The translations under genes were made by a program, and so were the position numbers. DNA of 8,538 bases from Oligoflexia bacterium (GTDB taxonomy: Bacteria > Bdellovibrionota > UBA1018 > CAIMNF01). Position 1 is the stretch's first letter, and every line of letters begins with the position of its first letter. Of this stretch, positions 1 to 5,622 are shown one piece after another. A model generated the notes under the pieces. The model saw only the letters and a program-made list of their open reading frames with translations, searched no databases and had not been told where the DNA came from. The stretch lies in the NCBI GenBank assembly GCA_903858975.1, contig CAIOKW010000102.1, positions 1 through 8,538 on the forward strand, given 5' to 3'.

Positions 1-2
1 CT

Positions 3-1004
3 AACTCTAAAATTGCAGTACTAGGTGGAGGAAGCTTCGGAACGGTGCTTGCGAATCTTGCCGCGCAAAATTGTTCACAGGTCACCCTGTATGTGCGAGC
101 TGAAGATCAAGCCCGCACCATGAATGCTACTCGAATGAACCCGAATTATGTGAAAGATCTCGTACTCGATCAGAAAATTCGGGCTGTGAGTTCTTATGAG
201 AAGGTCTTTGAACAGGATCAGGACCTCATCATTTTCGCACTTCCATCTCATGCATCTCGGGCACAGGCTAAAATGATTGCTCCCTTTTTAAAAGGCAGCG
301 AGATTATTCTTCATGCGACGAAGGGGATTGAGGAGCAGAGTCTAAAAAGGATTTCCCAGGTCCTCACTGAAGAGCTTCCCATCCTTCGAATTGGCGCGAT
401 TTCAGGGCCCAATTTAGCTGGGGAAATCGCAAAAAATGAGCCTGCCGCAACTGTGGTGGCATCCCCTTTTGATGATGTCCTTCTAGCAGGTGAAGCGGTA
501 CTTTCTACCCCCCGATTTCGAGTGTATACGACCCACGACTTAGTGGGAGTCGAATGGGGTGGAACACTGAAGAACATTTTTGCGATCGCAAGCGGAATTC
601 TCGAGAGCAAGGGGCTTGGATGGAATACCAAATCATTGCTTTTATCGCGAGGTCTTGCTGAGATGGTTCGTTTCGGTGTGGCCATGGGAGCAGACTCCGA
701 AACCTTCTTAGGGCTTTCCGGGATGGGCGATCTGATTGCGACCTGTAGCTCTAGTCAGTCTCGTAATTTTAGAGTGGGGTATCATCTCGCGAAGGGCGAA
801 AAGCTCGAAGACGTTTTAAAAGAGCTCGGACAAGTGGCCGAAGGAGTTCGAACGACTAAGATTGTCTATGAATTCGCAAAAACTCGTGGCGTTCAAATGC
901 CGATTACAGAAGCAGTCTATAAAATTGTTGGGGGTGAATGGTCAGTGGAAGAGGGCTTAAAGCATCTCATGACCCGTCCTCAAGTTCAGGATCAGTGGGT
1001 ATAG
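3..1004 (+). CDS. gpsA: NAD(P)-dependent glycerol-3-phosphate dehydrogenase, 5' end missing
   Basis: Cytosolic enzyme that reduces dihydroxyacetone phosphate to sn-glycerol 3-phosphate, the backbone precursor of phospholipids. The frame is open to the left edge, and its first in-window residues already contain the N-terminal Rossmann nucleotide loop GGGSFGT (window residues 8-14). The GTG at 45 is therefore an internal codon and the true start lies just outside the window. Also visible are TKG (residues 106-108, with a conserved Lys), SGPNLAGE (134-141), GTLKN with the presumed catalytic Lys190, and GLSGMGDL in the substrate-binding helical domain. The 333 residues present against 339 in E. 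coli GpsA mean only a few residues are missing. The stop lies 2 bases before the next start, so it is probably co-transcribed with the MscS-family gene. Family assignment is firm. Confidence 0.96.
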   Translation, partial: NSKIAVLGGGSFGTVLANLAAQNCSQVTLYVRAEDQARTMNATRMNPNYVKDLVLDQKIRAVSSYEKVFEQDQDLIIFALPSHASRAQAKMIAPFLKGSEIILHATKGIEEQSLKRISQVLTEELPILRIGAISGPNLAGEIAKNEPAATVVASPFDDVLLAGEAVLSTPRFRVYTTHDLVGVEWGGTLKNIFAIASGILESKGLGWNTKSLLLSRGLAEMVRFGVAMGADSETFLGLSGMGDLIATCSSSQSRNFRVGYHLAKGEKLEDVLKELGQVAEGVRTTKIVYEFAKTRGVQMPITEAVYKIVGGEWSVEEGLKHLMTRPQVQDQWV

Positions 1005-1006
1005 CG

Positions 1007-2026
1007 ATGGACACAGTTCAGGAAAGACTCCAAAATCTTTTAGGGATTGAGCCCTTAGTAATTCTCAGCGTGCTCGGCCTTATTTCTTTCGTATTTTATA
1101 AAATATGGCTGAAGAATGTGAAGGCCTCTCGCCATGAGACCCTGAAGCGCCTTTTCGGTGAATGGATGACCTCGTATGTCCTCTTTGTCATCTCTTGGGT
1201 TCTACAGTTTTTAATGACGCATCAGTTTATGGTGCTCGAGCGGTTTTATAACTATGTAGGTGTAACCGCGGTCGTTTTTGCCGCAGTGGTGTTAGTACGC
1301 TGTGTGAAAATCATCGTATTTGAATACCTTTTTTTCAAAAGCATGACCGCAGGCGTCCCGGTTTTGCTCGTGAATTTAGTGACCATGATCATCTCTATTT
1401 TTATTGCGGCTTGGTTATCGACTGCAGTGTTTGGGGTTCGCTGGGCACCCTTGTTGGCAACTTCTGCGATTGTGTCAGTGGTGCTCGGTCTTGCGCTTCA
1501 GGATACACTCGGGAACCTCTTTGCTGGCGTAGCGCTTCAGTTTGATAAGCCTTATGAAATCGGGGATTGGATTGAAGTTCATGGTTCCAGTGGACAACTC
1601 TTTGTGGGGGAAGTGCATGAGATTACCTGGCGCGCGACCACCCTTTTTGGATTCTTTGATGAAGTTCTCACCTTACCGAATCGATTAGTGGCACAGAGTG
1701 AAGTTGCGAATTTTTCAGCCCGAAAAAAGCCCATTTATCGGGGATTGAATGTGATGCTGGATTCTGGCGCTGATGAGGAAAAGGTCAAAGAAATCCTAAT
1801 GCGGGTTTTAAAAGAAACGCCAGGAGTTCTCCAAGACCAGATCCATTATGTGATGCTCCGTGATCTCAATGAAAAGGGCGCGCTCTACCGATTGTTTTAT
1901 CCGATCGTTCACTATAGCAAACAGTTCAGCATTGTGGATGAGATTCTCATGCGTGCTCAGTCGGAGTTTAAACGTGCGGGTATCGCCATTTCAAAACTCA
2001 GAGTCGAAGTCGAAAACTCGAAATAA
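1007..2026 (+). CDS. MscS-family small-conductance mechanosensitive ion channel
   Basis: Inner-membrane channel of 339 residues, expected to open under membrane tension and release solutes during osmotic downshock. I see about five hydrophobic segments (roughly 15-34, 53-74, 84-110, 117-142, 147-178). The last is the family's pore helix, with the small-residue pattern SVVLGLALQDTLGNLFAGVA (157-176), followed by the beta-domain entry FDKPYEIGDWIEV (179-191) and TLPNRLVAQSEVANFS (222-237). It has two more predicted membrane helices than E. coli MscS, and ends after the alpha/beta vestibule domain without an added cyclic-nucleotide-binding domain. I chose the ATG at 1007, 2 bases after the gpsA stop. 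An in-frame GTG-type start at 938 would overlap gpsA by 67 bases and add a low-complexity, Ser-rich tail unlike the family. No clear Shine-Dalgarno is present, so translation may be coupled to gpsA. It is not necessarily the orthologue of E. coli mscS, so no symbol is given. Confidence 0.93.
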   Translation: MDTVQERLQNLLGIEPLVILSVLGLISFVFYKIWLKNVKASRHETLKRLFGEWMTSYVLFVISWVLQFLMTHQFMVLERFYNYVGVTAVVFAAVVLVRCVKIIVFEYLFFKSMTAGVPVLLVNLVTMIISIFIAAWLSTAVFGVRWAPLLATSAIVSVVLGLALQDTLGNLFAGVALQFDKPYEIGDWIEVHGSSGQLFVGEVHEITWRATTLFGFFDEVLTLPNRLVAQSEVANFSARKKPIYRGLNVMLDSGADEEKVKEILMRVLKETPGVLQDQIHYVMLRDLNEKGALYRLFYPIVHYSKQFSIVDEILMRAQSEFKRAGIAISKLRVEVENSK

Positions 2027-2027
2027 A

Positions 2028-2918
2028 CTACCAGTTTTTGGGAGTATAATATTCCCACATTTTTTCATGCACGGAGCCTTTTTCAGGTCGATACTGATAA
2101 GTGTATTTACAGCGAGCAGGCAATGAAATCAGAATGGAGTCGATTCTCCCATTCGTTTTAAGCCCAAAGAGCGTTCCTCGGTCATGCAAGAGGTTAAACT
2201 CCACATATCGGCCCCGACGATGCAGCATAAAGTCTTCATCCTCTGGGGTCCAAGCCTCATTCATGCGCTTCTTTACGATTGGAAAATAGGAATCAATAAA
2301 GTGATTCGAGAGGTCGGTGACCATCTGGTAATCCGCCTCTGTATTTTGGGTATTGTAGTGATCAAAAAAGATTCCACCGACTCCGCGCATTTCAATTCCA
2401 CGGTGTGCATTATTGAAATATTCATCGCAGGTTTTCTTCATGATCGGGTAATGAGTATCTCCGCAGGCCTTTTTCCAAACACCATGAAAGTAGGCAAAGT
2501 CTTCTTCATGCGGATAGTAGGGAGTGAGGTCAGCGCCGCCGCCGAACCAGAACTTATCACCTTGGTGAATCATTCTAAAATTTGCGTGAACGGTGGGGAC
2601 TCTCGGGTTTCGCGGGTGGATGATGAGAGAAATCCCAGCCGCCCACATTTCATCTCCAGTACCCTGTAGGGCACTCGCAAATTTAGGATCAATCTTTCCG
2701 AAAACACAGGAAGTGTTGACTCCAGCGTTTTCGAATAACTCGCCCTGAAAGGCGCGGGTGATTCCGCCGCCGCCCGGAGACCCTGCGTGATCGAGTCTCG
2801 ACCAACAATCCTCGATGAGCTTCAAGCTTGGATCTATTGCCTTCATTTCGTTTGTGATCAGGTCTTGAAGTTTTTTGACATGTTCGTGAAAACTGGTTTT
2901 CAGTTCCTCAATCTTCAT
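2028..2918 (-). CDS. hemF: oxygen-dependent coproporphyrinogen III oxidase
   Basis: Cytosolic haem-biosynthesis enzyme that uses O2 to decarboxylate two propionates of coproporphyrinogen III to vinyls, giving protoporphyrinogen IX. The 296 residues match E. coli HemF (299). Hallmarks are in order: FWFGGGADLTPYY (123-135), FHGVWK (144-149), GVGGIFFDHYN (179-189) and the C-terminal RRGRYVEFNLLHDRGTLFGL (234-253). The histidines expected in the active centre are present (His101, His111, His145, His172). The start is well supported: GGAG lies about 8 bases upstream of the ATG, and the ATG overlaps the greB stop as ATGA, indicating translational coupling with greB. Only 1 base separates its stop from the convergent channel gene. 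An oxygen-dependent enzyme points to aerobic or microaerobic life; no anaerobic HemN is visible here. Confidence 0.97.
   Translation of the reverse strand: MKIEELKTSFHEHVKKLQDLITNEMKAIDPSLKLIEDCWSRLDHAGSPGGGGITRAFQGELFENAGVNTSCVFGKIDPKFASALQGTGDEMWAAGISLIIHPRNPRVPTVHANFRMIHQGDKFWFGGGADLTPYYPHEEDFAYFHGVWKKACGDTHYPIMKKTCDEYFNNAHRGIEMRGVGGIFFDHYNTQNTEADYQMVTDLSNHFIDSYFPIVKKRMNEAWTPEDEDFMLHRRGRYVEFNLLHDRGTLFGLKTNGRIDSILISLPARCKYTYQYRPEKGSVHEKMWEYYTPKNW
2040..2065 (+). terminator. possible weak terminator for the channel gene, inside the 3' end of hemF
   Basis: Fourteen bases after the channel-gene stop there is an imperfect hairpin. GGGAGTAT (2040-2047) can pair with ATATTCCC (2049-2056), with one G-T wobble. 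The formal one-base loop means the innermost pairs must open. It is followed by ACA and six T (2060-2065). The segment is also coding sequence for the last residues of hemF on the other strand. The stem has only three G-C pairs, so this is tentative. Confidence 0.3.
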
Positions 2919-3466
2919 GGGATCTCCTGATATTTTACGCTCAATATCTCGAGTTCATCCTCGCCCTTGGGAGAGCGAAAAGAAACACTGTCGCCGGCTT
3001 CTTGGTTTAAGAGGGCTTTAGCGAGGGGAGAAATCCACGATATTTTGCCATGAGCAGGATCAATCTCATCGATTCCGACGATTGAGATCGTTTTCTTAAC
3101 TTCAGCCTCATTTTGAAAGGTCACGGTAGCACCGAACTGAATTTTGTCAGCGACCACTTTAGCGGGGTCGATAACTTCTGCGATCTCGAGTCGTTTGCTG
3201 AGGAATCGTATTCTACGATCGATTTCTCGAAGGCGACGCTTACCGTAAATATAATCAGCATTTTCCGAGCGATCGCCATTGGAGGCCGCCCAGGCAATCA
3301 CTTGGGTGAGGTCCGGGCGTACTTTGTGGAGGAGCTCATGGAGCTCATCCCGCATCCGCGAGAAGCCCTTTGGGGTAATATAATTTTTTTTGGTAGGAAG
3401 GGACGCAATCTCCGTGTCAGGAGCGTCATCCGCGTCGTCAGTTTCCTTAGTAAAAGCCTTACTCAT
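2915..3466 (-). CDS. greB: transcription elongation factor GreB
   Basis: Binds backtracked RNA polymerase and stimulates cleavage of the extruded RNA 3' end, rescuing stalled complexes. The 183 residues show the Gre coiled-coil domain with the fingertip GDRSENADY (64-72), whose Asp65 and Glu68 are the Mg2+-coordinating acidic pair. The basic run YGKRRLREIDRRIRFLSKRL (74-93) fits GreB rather than GreA. A C-terminal FKBP-like domain follows (about 105-183, with SPLAKALLNQEAGD at 146-159). E. coli GreB has 158 residues; here an acidic, Asp-rich tail of about 28 residues precedes the conserved start KNYITPKGF. First gene of a greB-hemF pair (ATGA overlap). The start has no obvious Shine-Dalgarno and sits 19 bases from the divergent yraN start, so the promoter must lie in or beside the yraN 5' end. 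A poor candidate there is TTGATC, 17 bases, TAACTT. Confidence 0.93.
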   Translation of the reverse strand: MSKAFTKETDDADDAPDTEIASLPTKKNYITPKGFSRMRDELHELLHKVRPDLTQVIAWAASNGDRSENADYIYGKRRLREIDRRIRFLSKRLEIAEVIDPAKVVADKIQFGATVTFQNEAEVKKTISIVGIDEIDPAHGKISWISPLAKALLNQEAGDSVSFRSPKGEDELEILSVKYQEIP

Positions 3467-3485
3467 GATCTGAAGAAGTTACGGC

Positions 3486-3881
3486 ATGATGCCCGCAAGA
3501 TCAAGGCGCATGGCATTTCCAAGTTTGGGCAAAAAGGCATGTGGGGATCGATATGAAAAACGGGCTTTGGAGTACTTAAGGAGCAACAATTGTAAGATTC
3601 TCGCTCAAAATGTGACCTATCGCTTCGGTGAGCTGGATTTAGTCATGGAAGAAGTGGGGGTACGGGAGGTCACACTTGTTTTTGTGGAGGTCCGAAAGCG
3701 GGATCCTCGGTCCTTGGTGACTCCTGAGGAGAGCGTACTCGGAAAGAAGGCTCAACGATTGATCCGCGCTTCTCAGGCTTATCTTGCAAGCTATCGGGGG
3801 CCGGCAAGTGCAGTGAGAATAGACCTCATTGCCTTCCACGGCGAGGAACTGACCCATCATTCCAACTTTATCTCGCTTTAA
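3486..3881 (+). CDS. yraN: YraN / UPF0102 family protein (predicted endonuclease-like fold)
   Basis: Member of the widespread UPF0102 (YraN) family, which has a restriction-endonuclease-like (PD-(D/E)XK type) fold. The cellular role is not established. The 131 residues show the family core: GDRYEKRALEYL (20-31, with Glu24), FGELDLVM (47-54, with Glu49 and Asp51) and FVEVRKR (66-72, with Glu68), followed by KKAQRLIRASQAYL (87-100) and RIDLIAF (111-117). The acidic residues expected for metal binding are retained. The ATG at 3486 has a weak GAAG at 3475-3478, 7 bases upstream. ATGs at 3489 and 3510 are alternatives, and the first eight residues are not conserved family sequence. It is divergent from greB and ends 6 bases before a strong terminator, so it is probably monocistronic. 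Family call firm, molecular function open. Confidence 0.88.
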   Translation: MMPARSRRMAFPSLGKKACGDRYEKRALEYLRSNNCKILAQNVTYRFGELDLVMEEVGVREVTLVFVEVRKRDPRSLVTPEESVLGKKAQRLIRASQAYLASYRGPASAVRIDLIAFHGEELTHHSNFISL

Positions 3882-3887
3882 AAAGTA

Positions 3888-3917
3888 AAAAGCCCGGGAC
3901 TGGGATCCCGGGCTTTT
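3888..3917. terminator. strong bidirectional intrinsic terminator
   Basis: A perfect 12-bp stem pairs 3888-3899 (AAAAGCCCGGGA) with 3906-3917 (TCCCGGGCTTTT) around a 6-base loop. The A-tract on one side and T-tract on the other give a U-run in either direction. It lies 6 bases after the yraN stop and between convergent genes, so it should end yraN on the plus strand and the STAS gene on the minus strand. Confidence 0.93.
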
Positions 3918-3924
3918 CGAACTG

Positions 3925-3957
3925 GAGCTACACTCGTATTGGGGGGAGGAGTAGCTC
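3925..3957 (-). other. C-rich stem-loop in the 3' UTR of the STAS gene
   Basis: GAGCTAC (3951-3957 read on the minus strand) and GTAGCTC (3925-3931) form a perfect 7-bp stem around a 19-base loop. In the STAS-gene transcript the loop begins TCCTCCCCCC. It sits between the STAS stop codon and the bidirectional terminator, about 20 bases past the stop. The inverted repeat is directly visible; any function is inferred. Its loop is complementary to Shine-Dalgarno-type GGAGGA sequences. Confidence 0.45.
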
Positions 3958-3976
3958 ACAGACTTTTAAAAACTTA

Positions 3977-4345
3977 TTACTGGTTGATGAGCGGTTTTCC
4001 GTTTCGACGGGTCAGTGCTTCATCGTCATAAAAATCAAATTCATTTCCTTCGTCAAAGGCCTTAATGATCTTTTGAAATTCGGAGCGTACACCGCAGTAC
4101 TTAGGCGTAATGTCGGTGTCATTATGGATTGCCTTCAGGCTATGCACGAATTGGGTAATTCCGCTTGAGCCTACAAACTCGAGATTCTTTAAGTTCACGA
4201 CGATATTTTTCGCAACTTGGTCTTTTTTATTTCTTTCTATGGTGTTGTTGATGATTTCGCAGATTTCGTCTTGGGTTTCGTAATCGATTTTACCGTCGAG
4301 CGAAATGATGATGGATTCTTTATTTGCATTGATTCGAGCTTTCAT
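3977..4345 (-). CDS. small STAS-domain protein, anti-sigma-factor-antagonist type
   Basis: A 122-residue cytosolic protein consisting essentially of one STAS domain. It shows an N-terminal strand (SIIISLDGKIDYETQDEI, 11-28), then IVVNLKNLEFVGSSGITQFV (48-67). This matches the SpoIIAA-type loop where a serine of the SSG motif is phosphorylated by a partner kinase; Ser60 and Ser61 are the candidates. The residue before SSG is Gly, where SpoIIAA has Asp. By family this would bind an anti-sigma factor or act in partner switching, but no HPK-like kinase, phosphatase or sigma factor lies nearby, so the partner is unknown. The start is firm: AAGGAG at 4351-4356, 5 bases from the ATG. A possible promoter lies inside the rsmI 5' coding region (TTGTCC at 4447-4452, 18-base spacer, TAAATT at 4423-4428, minus strand). 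That promoter is weakly supported. Confidence 0.88.
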   Translation of the reverse strand: MKARINANKESIIISLDGKIDYETQDEICEIINNTIERNKKDQVAKNIVVNLKNLEFVGSSGITQFVHSLKAIHNDTDITPKYCGVRSEFQKIIKAFDEGNEFDFYDDEALTRRNGKPLINQ

Positions 4346-4377
4346 TTTTACTCCTTCAAAAGTAACCTAAAATCAGA

Positions 4378-5331
4378 ATGCCAACGAACGACGATCCTCA
4401 CAATCGGCATTATTTGCCGAAGAATTTACACTACCAAACTTTTCCCGGACAAAAGGCAAAGGTTTCCATGATTGCGACCCCCATTGGTAACTTGGCGGAT
4501 GTCAGTGATCGCATGCTTCGCTCTCTTGAGATGGTGGATGAGTTGTGGTGTGAAGATACTCGACATACACAAGCGCTATTGAATGCGCTTTCGATTGAAA
4601 AAAAACGTCTTAAACGTTTTGATCAGCACACGGATGAAGCAACTCTTCGCGCGGCATTGAAGCGAGTAGAGGAAGAGGGTCAGTGGATTGGCGTTGTGAC
4701 CGACGCTGGAACTCCGGGTCTCAGTGATCCGGGAGCTCAAATTCTCTCTCTTTCAACCGAATTTCCCGGGATTCGCTTTGAGCCGATTCCCGGACCGTCT
4801 GCGCTATCCACGTTTGTGTCGATTGCAGGGCTCACTGGGAATTCCTTTACATTTCAAGGTTTTTTCCCAAGACAAGCGACCGAAGCACTTCGATTGTTAA
4901 GTGAACTCAAGGATGCTGAGACGAGTCCAAATTTGATTTTCTTTGAGAGTCCGAATCGAATCAAGGAGACCCTCCAGGTCCTGGAGAGTTTTTGCAAAGA
5001 GTTTGAAATTGCTCCGAAATTTATTTTCGCAAAAGAGCTCACCAAAATCCATGAGACCCTCTTTCGTGGCGAGGGCTTAGAATTTCTTCAATGGTTACAG
5101 ACACAAGGCTTTGATGAGCGAGGGGAATGGGTCTTTGGCCTAGTATTACCTAAAAATTGTTTAATAACTAAAAAAGAAGAGTCGGATTGGGAGCTTACAC
5201 TCGAATGCTTGTTAGAGGCCGGAATTTCGGCCAAAACAGCGAGTCAAATTGTAGTCGGACGTTTTTCTGTCGCGAAAAATTTGGCGTACAAATCTGCTCT
5301 GGAACTACAAAAAAAAATAAAAAAGAACTAA
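4378..5331 (+). CDS. rsmI: 16S rRNA (cytidine-1402 2'-O)-methyltransferase RsmI
   Basis: SAM-dependent tetrapyrrole-methylase-fold enzyme that 2'-O-methylates C1402 in the ribosomal P site, tuning start-codon choice and fidelity. The diagnostic blocks are present in order: ATPIGNLADVSDR (33-45), CEDTRHT (58-64), TDAGTPGLSDPG (108-119), PIPGPSAL (136-143), FFESPNRIKETL (188-199), AKELTKIHET (218-227) and RGEWVFGLVL (248-257). It has 317 residues against 286 in E. coli. About 30 extra residues precede the first conserved strand, with a His/Asn/Pro-rich composition. The ATG at 4378 has no visible Shine-Dalgarno. A second ATG at 4468 would give Met-IATPIGNL but would trim the first beta strand, so I keep 4378 with some doubt; TTG 4414 is also possible. 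It starts 32 bases from the divergent STAS gene. No terminator lies directly after the stop; the hairpin at 5460 may serve. Confidence 0.95.
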   Translation: MPTNDDPHNRHYLPKNLHYQTFPGQKAKVSMIATPIGNLADVSDRMLRSLEMVDELWCEDTRHTQALLNALSIEKKRLKRFDQHTDEATLRAALKRVEEEGQWIGVVTDAGTPGLSDPGAQILSLSTEFPGIRFEPIPGPSALSTFVSIAGLTGNSFTFQGFFPRQATEALRLLSELKDAETSPNLIFFESPNRIKETLQVLESFCKEFEIAPKFIFAKELTKIHETLFRGEGLEFLQWLQTQGFDERGEWVFGLVLPKNCLITKKEESDWELTLECLLEAGISAKTASQIVVGRFSVAKNLAYKSALELQKKIKKN

Positions 5332-5336
5332 AGTTG

Positions 5337-5364
5337 TTGACCCATCTCCGAACCCTTGTATTCT
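5337..5364 (+). promoter_or_regulatory. sigma70-like promoter between rsmI and the HD-GYP gene
   Basis: TTGACC (5337-5342) matches five of six bases of the -35 consensus. After a 16-base spacer, TATTCT (5359-5364) matches four of six at -10. An overlapping alternative, TCTAAT (5362-5367), matches five of six with a 19-base spacer. The expected start of transcription is near 5371-5374. It begins 5 bases after the rsmI stop, where no annotated gene needs a promoter this close, which supports a separate transcript. Confidence 0.5.
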
Positions 5365-5370
5365 AATCAT

Positions 5371-5506
5371 GTGTGGTTGTGGTTGAGTCCATGGATGGAT
5401 TCGTAGCGGGAGAAAAAATTTCTCTAAAAGGTTGGCTAGGCCGCCGAAAAAAGCTCCACTGCCTCGGTAAGATCAGGATGAACCCTTACCGAGGCATCGT
5501 TTTTTT
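5371..5506 (+). ncRNA. candidate small RNA of about 136 nt, not recognised
   Basis: Bounded upstream by a sigma70-like promoter and downstream by a strong intrinsic terminator, with no credible gene inside; the one GTG-initiated frame runs through the terminator and lacks a ribosome site. Predicted local hairpins by eye are GAGTCC/GGATTC (5385-5390 with 5397-5402, one G-T pair, loop ATGGAT), GAGAAA/TTTCTC (5410-5415 with 5419-5424, loop AAA), and the terminator. GGA triplets occur at 5393-5395 (hairpin loop), 5397-5399, 5409-5411 and 5476-5478 (terminator loop, AGGATG). This arrangement resembles CsrA/RsmA-binding RNAs, but I do not recognise a known family: it is not RNase P RNA, SRP RNA, tmRNA or a GEMM riboswitch. 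The alternative is that it is merely the rsmI 3' UTR, or a leader of the HD-GYP gene that ends early. Confidence 0.4.
5460..5506 (+). terminator. strong Rho-independent terminator
   Basis: A perfect 12-bp stem, TGCCTCGGTAAG (5460-5471) with CTTACCGAGGCA (5485-5496), encloses a 13-base loop and is followed by TCG and seven T (5500-5506). It is strand-specific, since the minus-strand side lacks a matching run. It ends the candidate small RNA and any read-through from rsmI. I found no convincing upstream segment that would pair with its left arm, so an attenuator or riboswitch switch is not obvious. Confidence 0.9.
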
Positions 5507-5594
5507 CAGCACTCCAATTCAAGCTATACAGCTCCAACTCCAATACCTACTCAAAGCGGCACGTAAGCGATGATCATGAGTTGTAAAAACCTAT

Positions 5595-5604
5595 TCAGGA
5601 TGAA
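5595..5604 (+). repeat. 10-base direct repeat shared by the terminator loop and the HD-GYP leader
   Basis: TCAGGATGAA occurs exactly at 5473-5482, in the loop of the terminator, and again here, 18 bases before the HD-GYP start. The copy here is followed by GGGGAAGG (5606-5613), the likely ribosome-binding region. Both copies expose an AGGATG core, the form recognised by CsrA-family proteins. The rest of 5507-5622 shows only a short palindrome (ATGATCAT, 5570-5577) and no clear promoter for the downstream gene. Confidence 0.55.
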
Positions 5605-5622
5605 TGGGGAAGGCGAGTGCGC

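Noticed and set aside
311..685. 124-codon minus-strand frame inside gpsA
   Set aside because: Overlaps a conserved gene throughout, with Arg/Ser/Pro-rich composition typical of an antisense shadow.
45..1004. GTG at 45 as the start of gpsA
   Set aside because: The same frame is open to the left edge and upstream codons encode the NAD-binding loop GGGSFGT, so the gene is cut by the window, not started at 45.
2184..2669. 161-codon plus-strand frame inside hemF
   Set aside because: Lies wholly opposite intact hemF, has no family features and no ribosome site; a shadow frame.
3941..3951. GGGGGGAGGAG as a plus-strand ribosome-binding site
   Set aside because: No start codon in any frame lies at a workable distance downstream; the stretch makes more sense as the loop of the minus-strand stem-loop.
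5425..5450. Sigma28 (FliA)-like boxes, TAAAAGGT and GCCGAAAA
   Set aside because: Spacer is 10 instead of the usual 11, the -35 half matches poorly, and the start would fall immediately before the terminator, leaving no useful transcript.
5371..5506. c-di-GMP (GEMM) riboswitch controlling the HD-GYP gene
   Set aside because: Tempting because of the downstream enzyme, but I cannot find the GEMM core or tetraloop/receptor elements, nor an antiterminator pairing with the left arm of the terminator.
5373..5573. 66-codon GTG-initiated frame in the rsmI to HD-GYP gap
   Set aside because: It runs straight through the strong terminator at 5460-5506, has no ribosome site and no recognisable domain.
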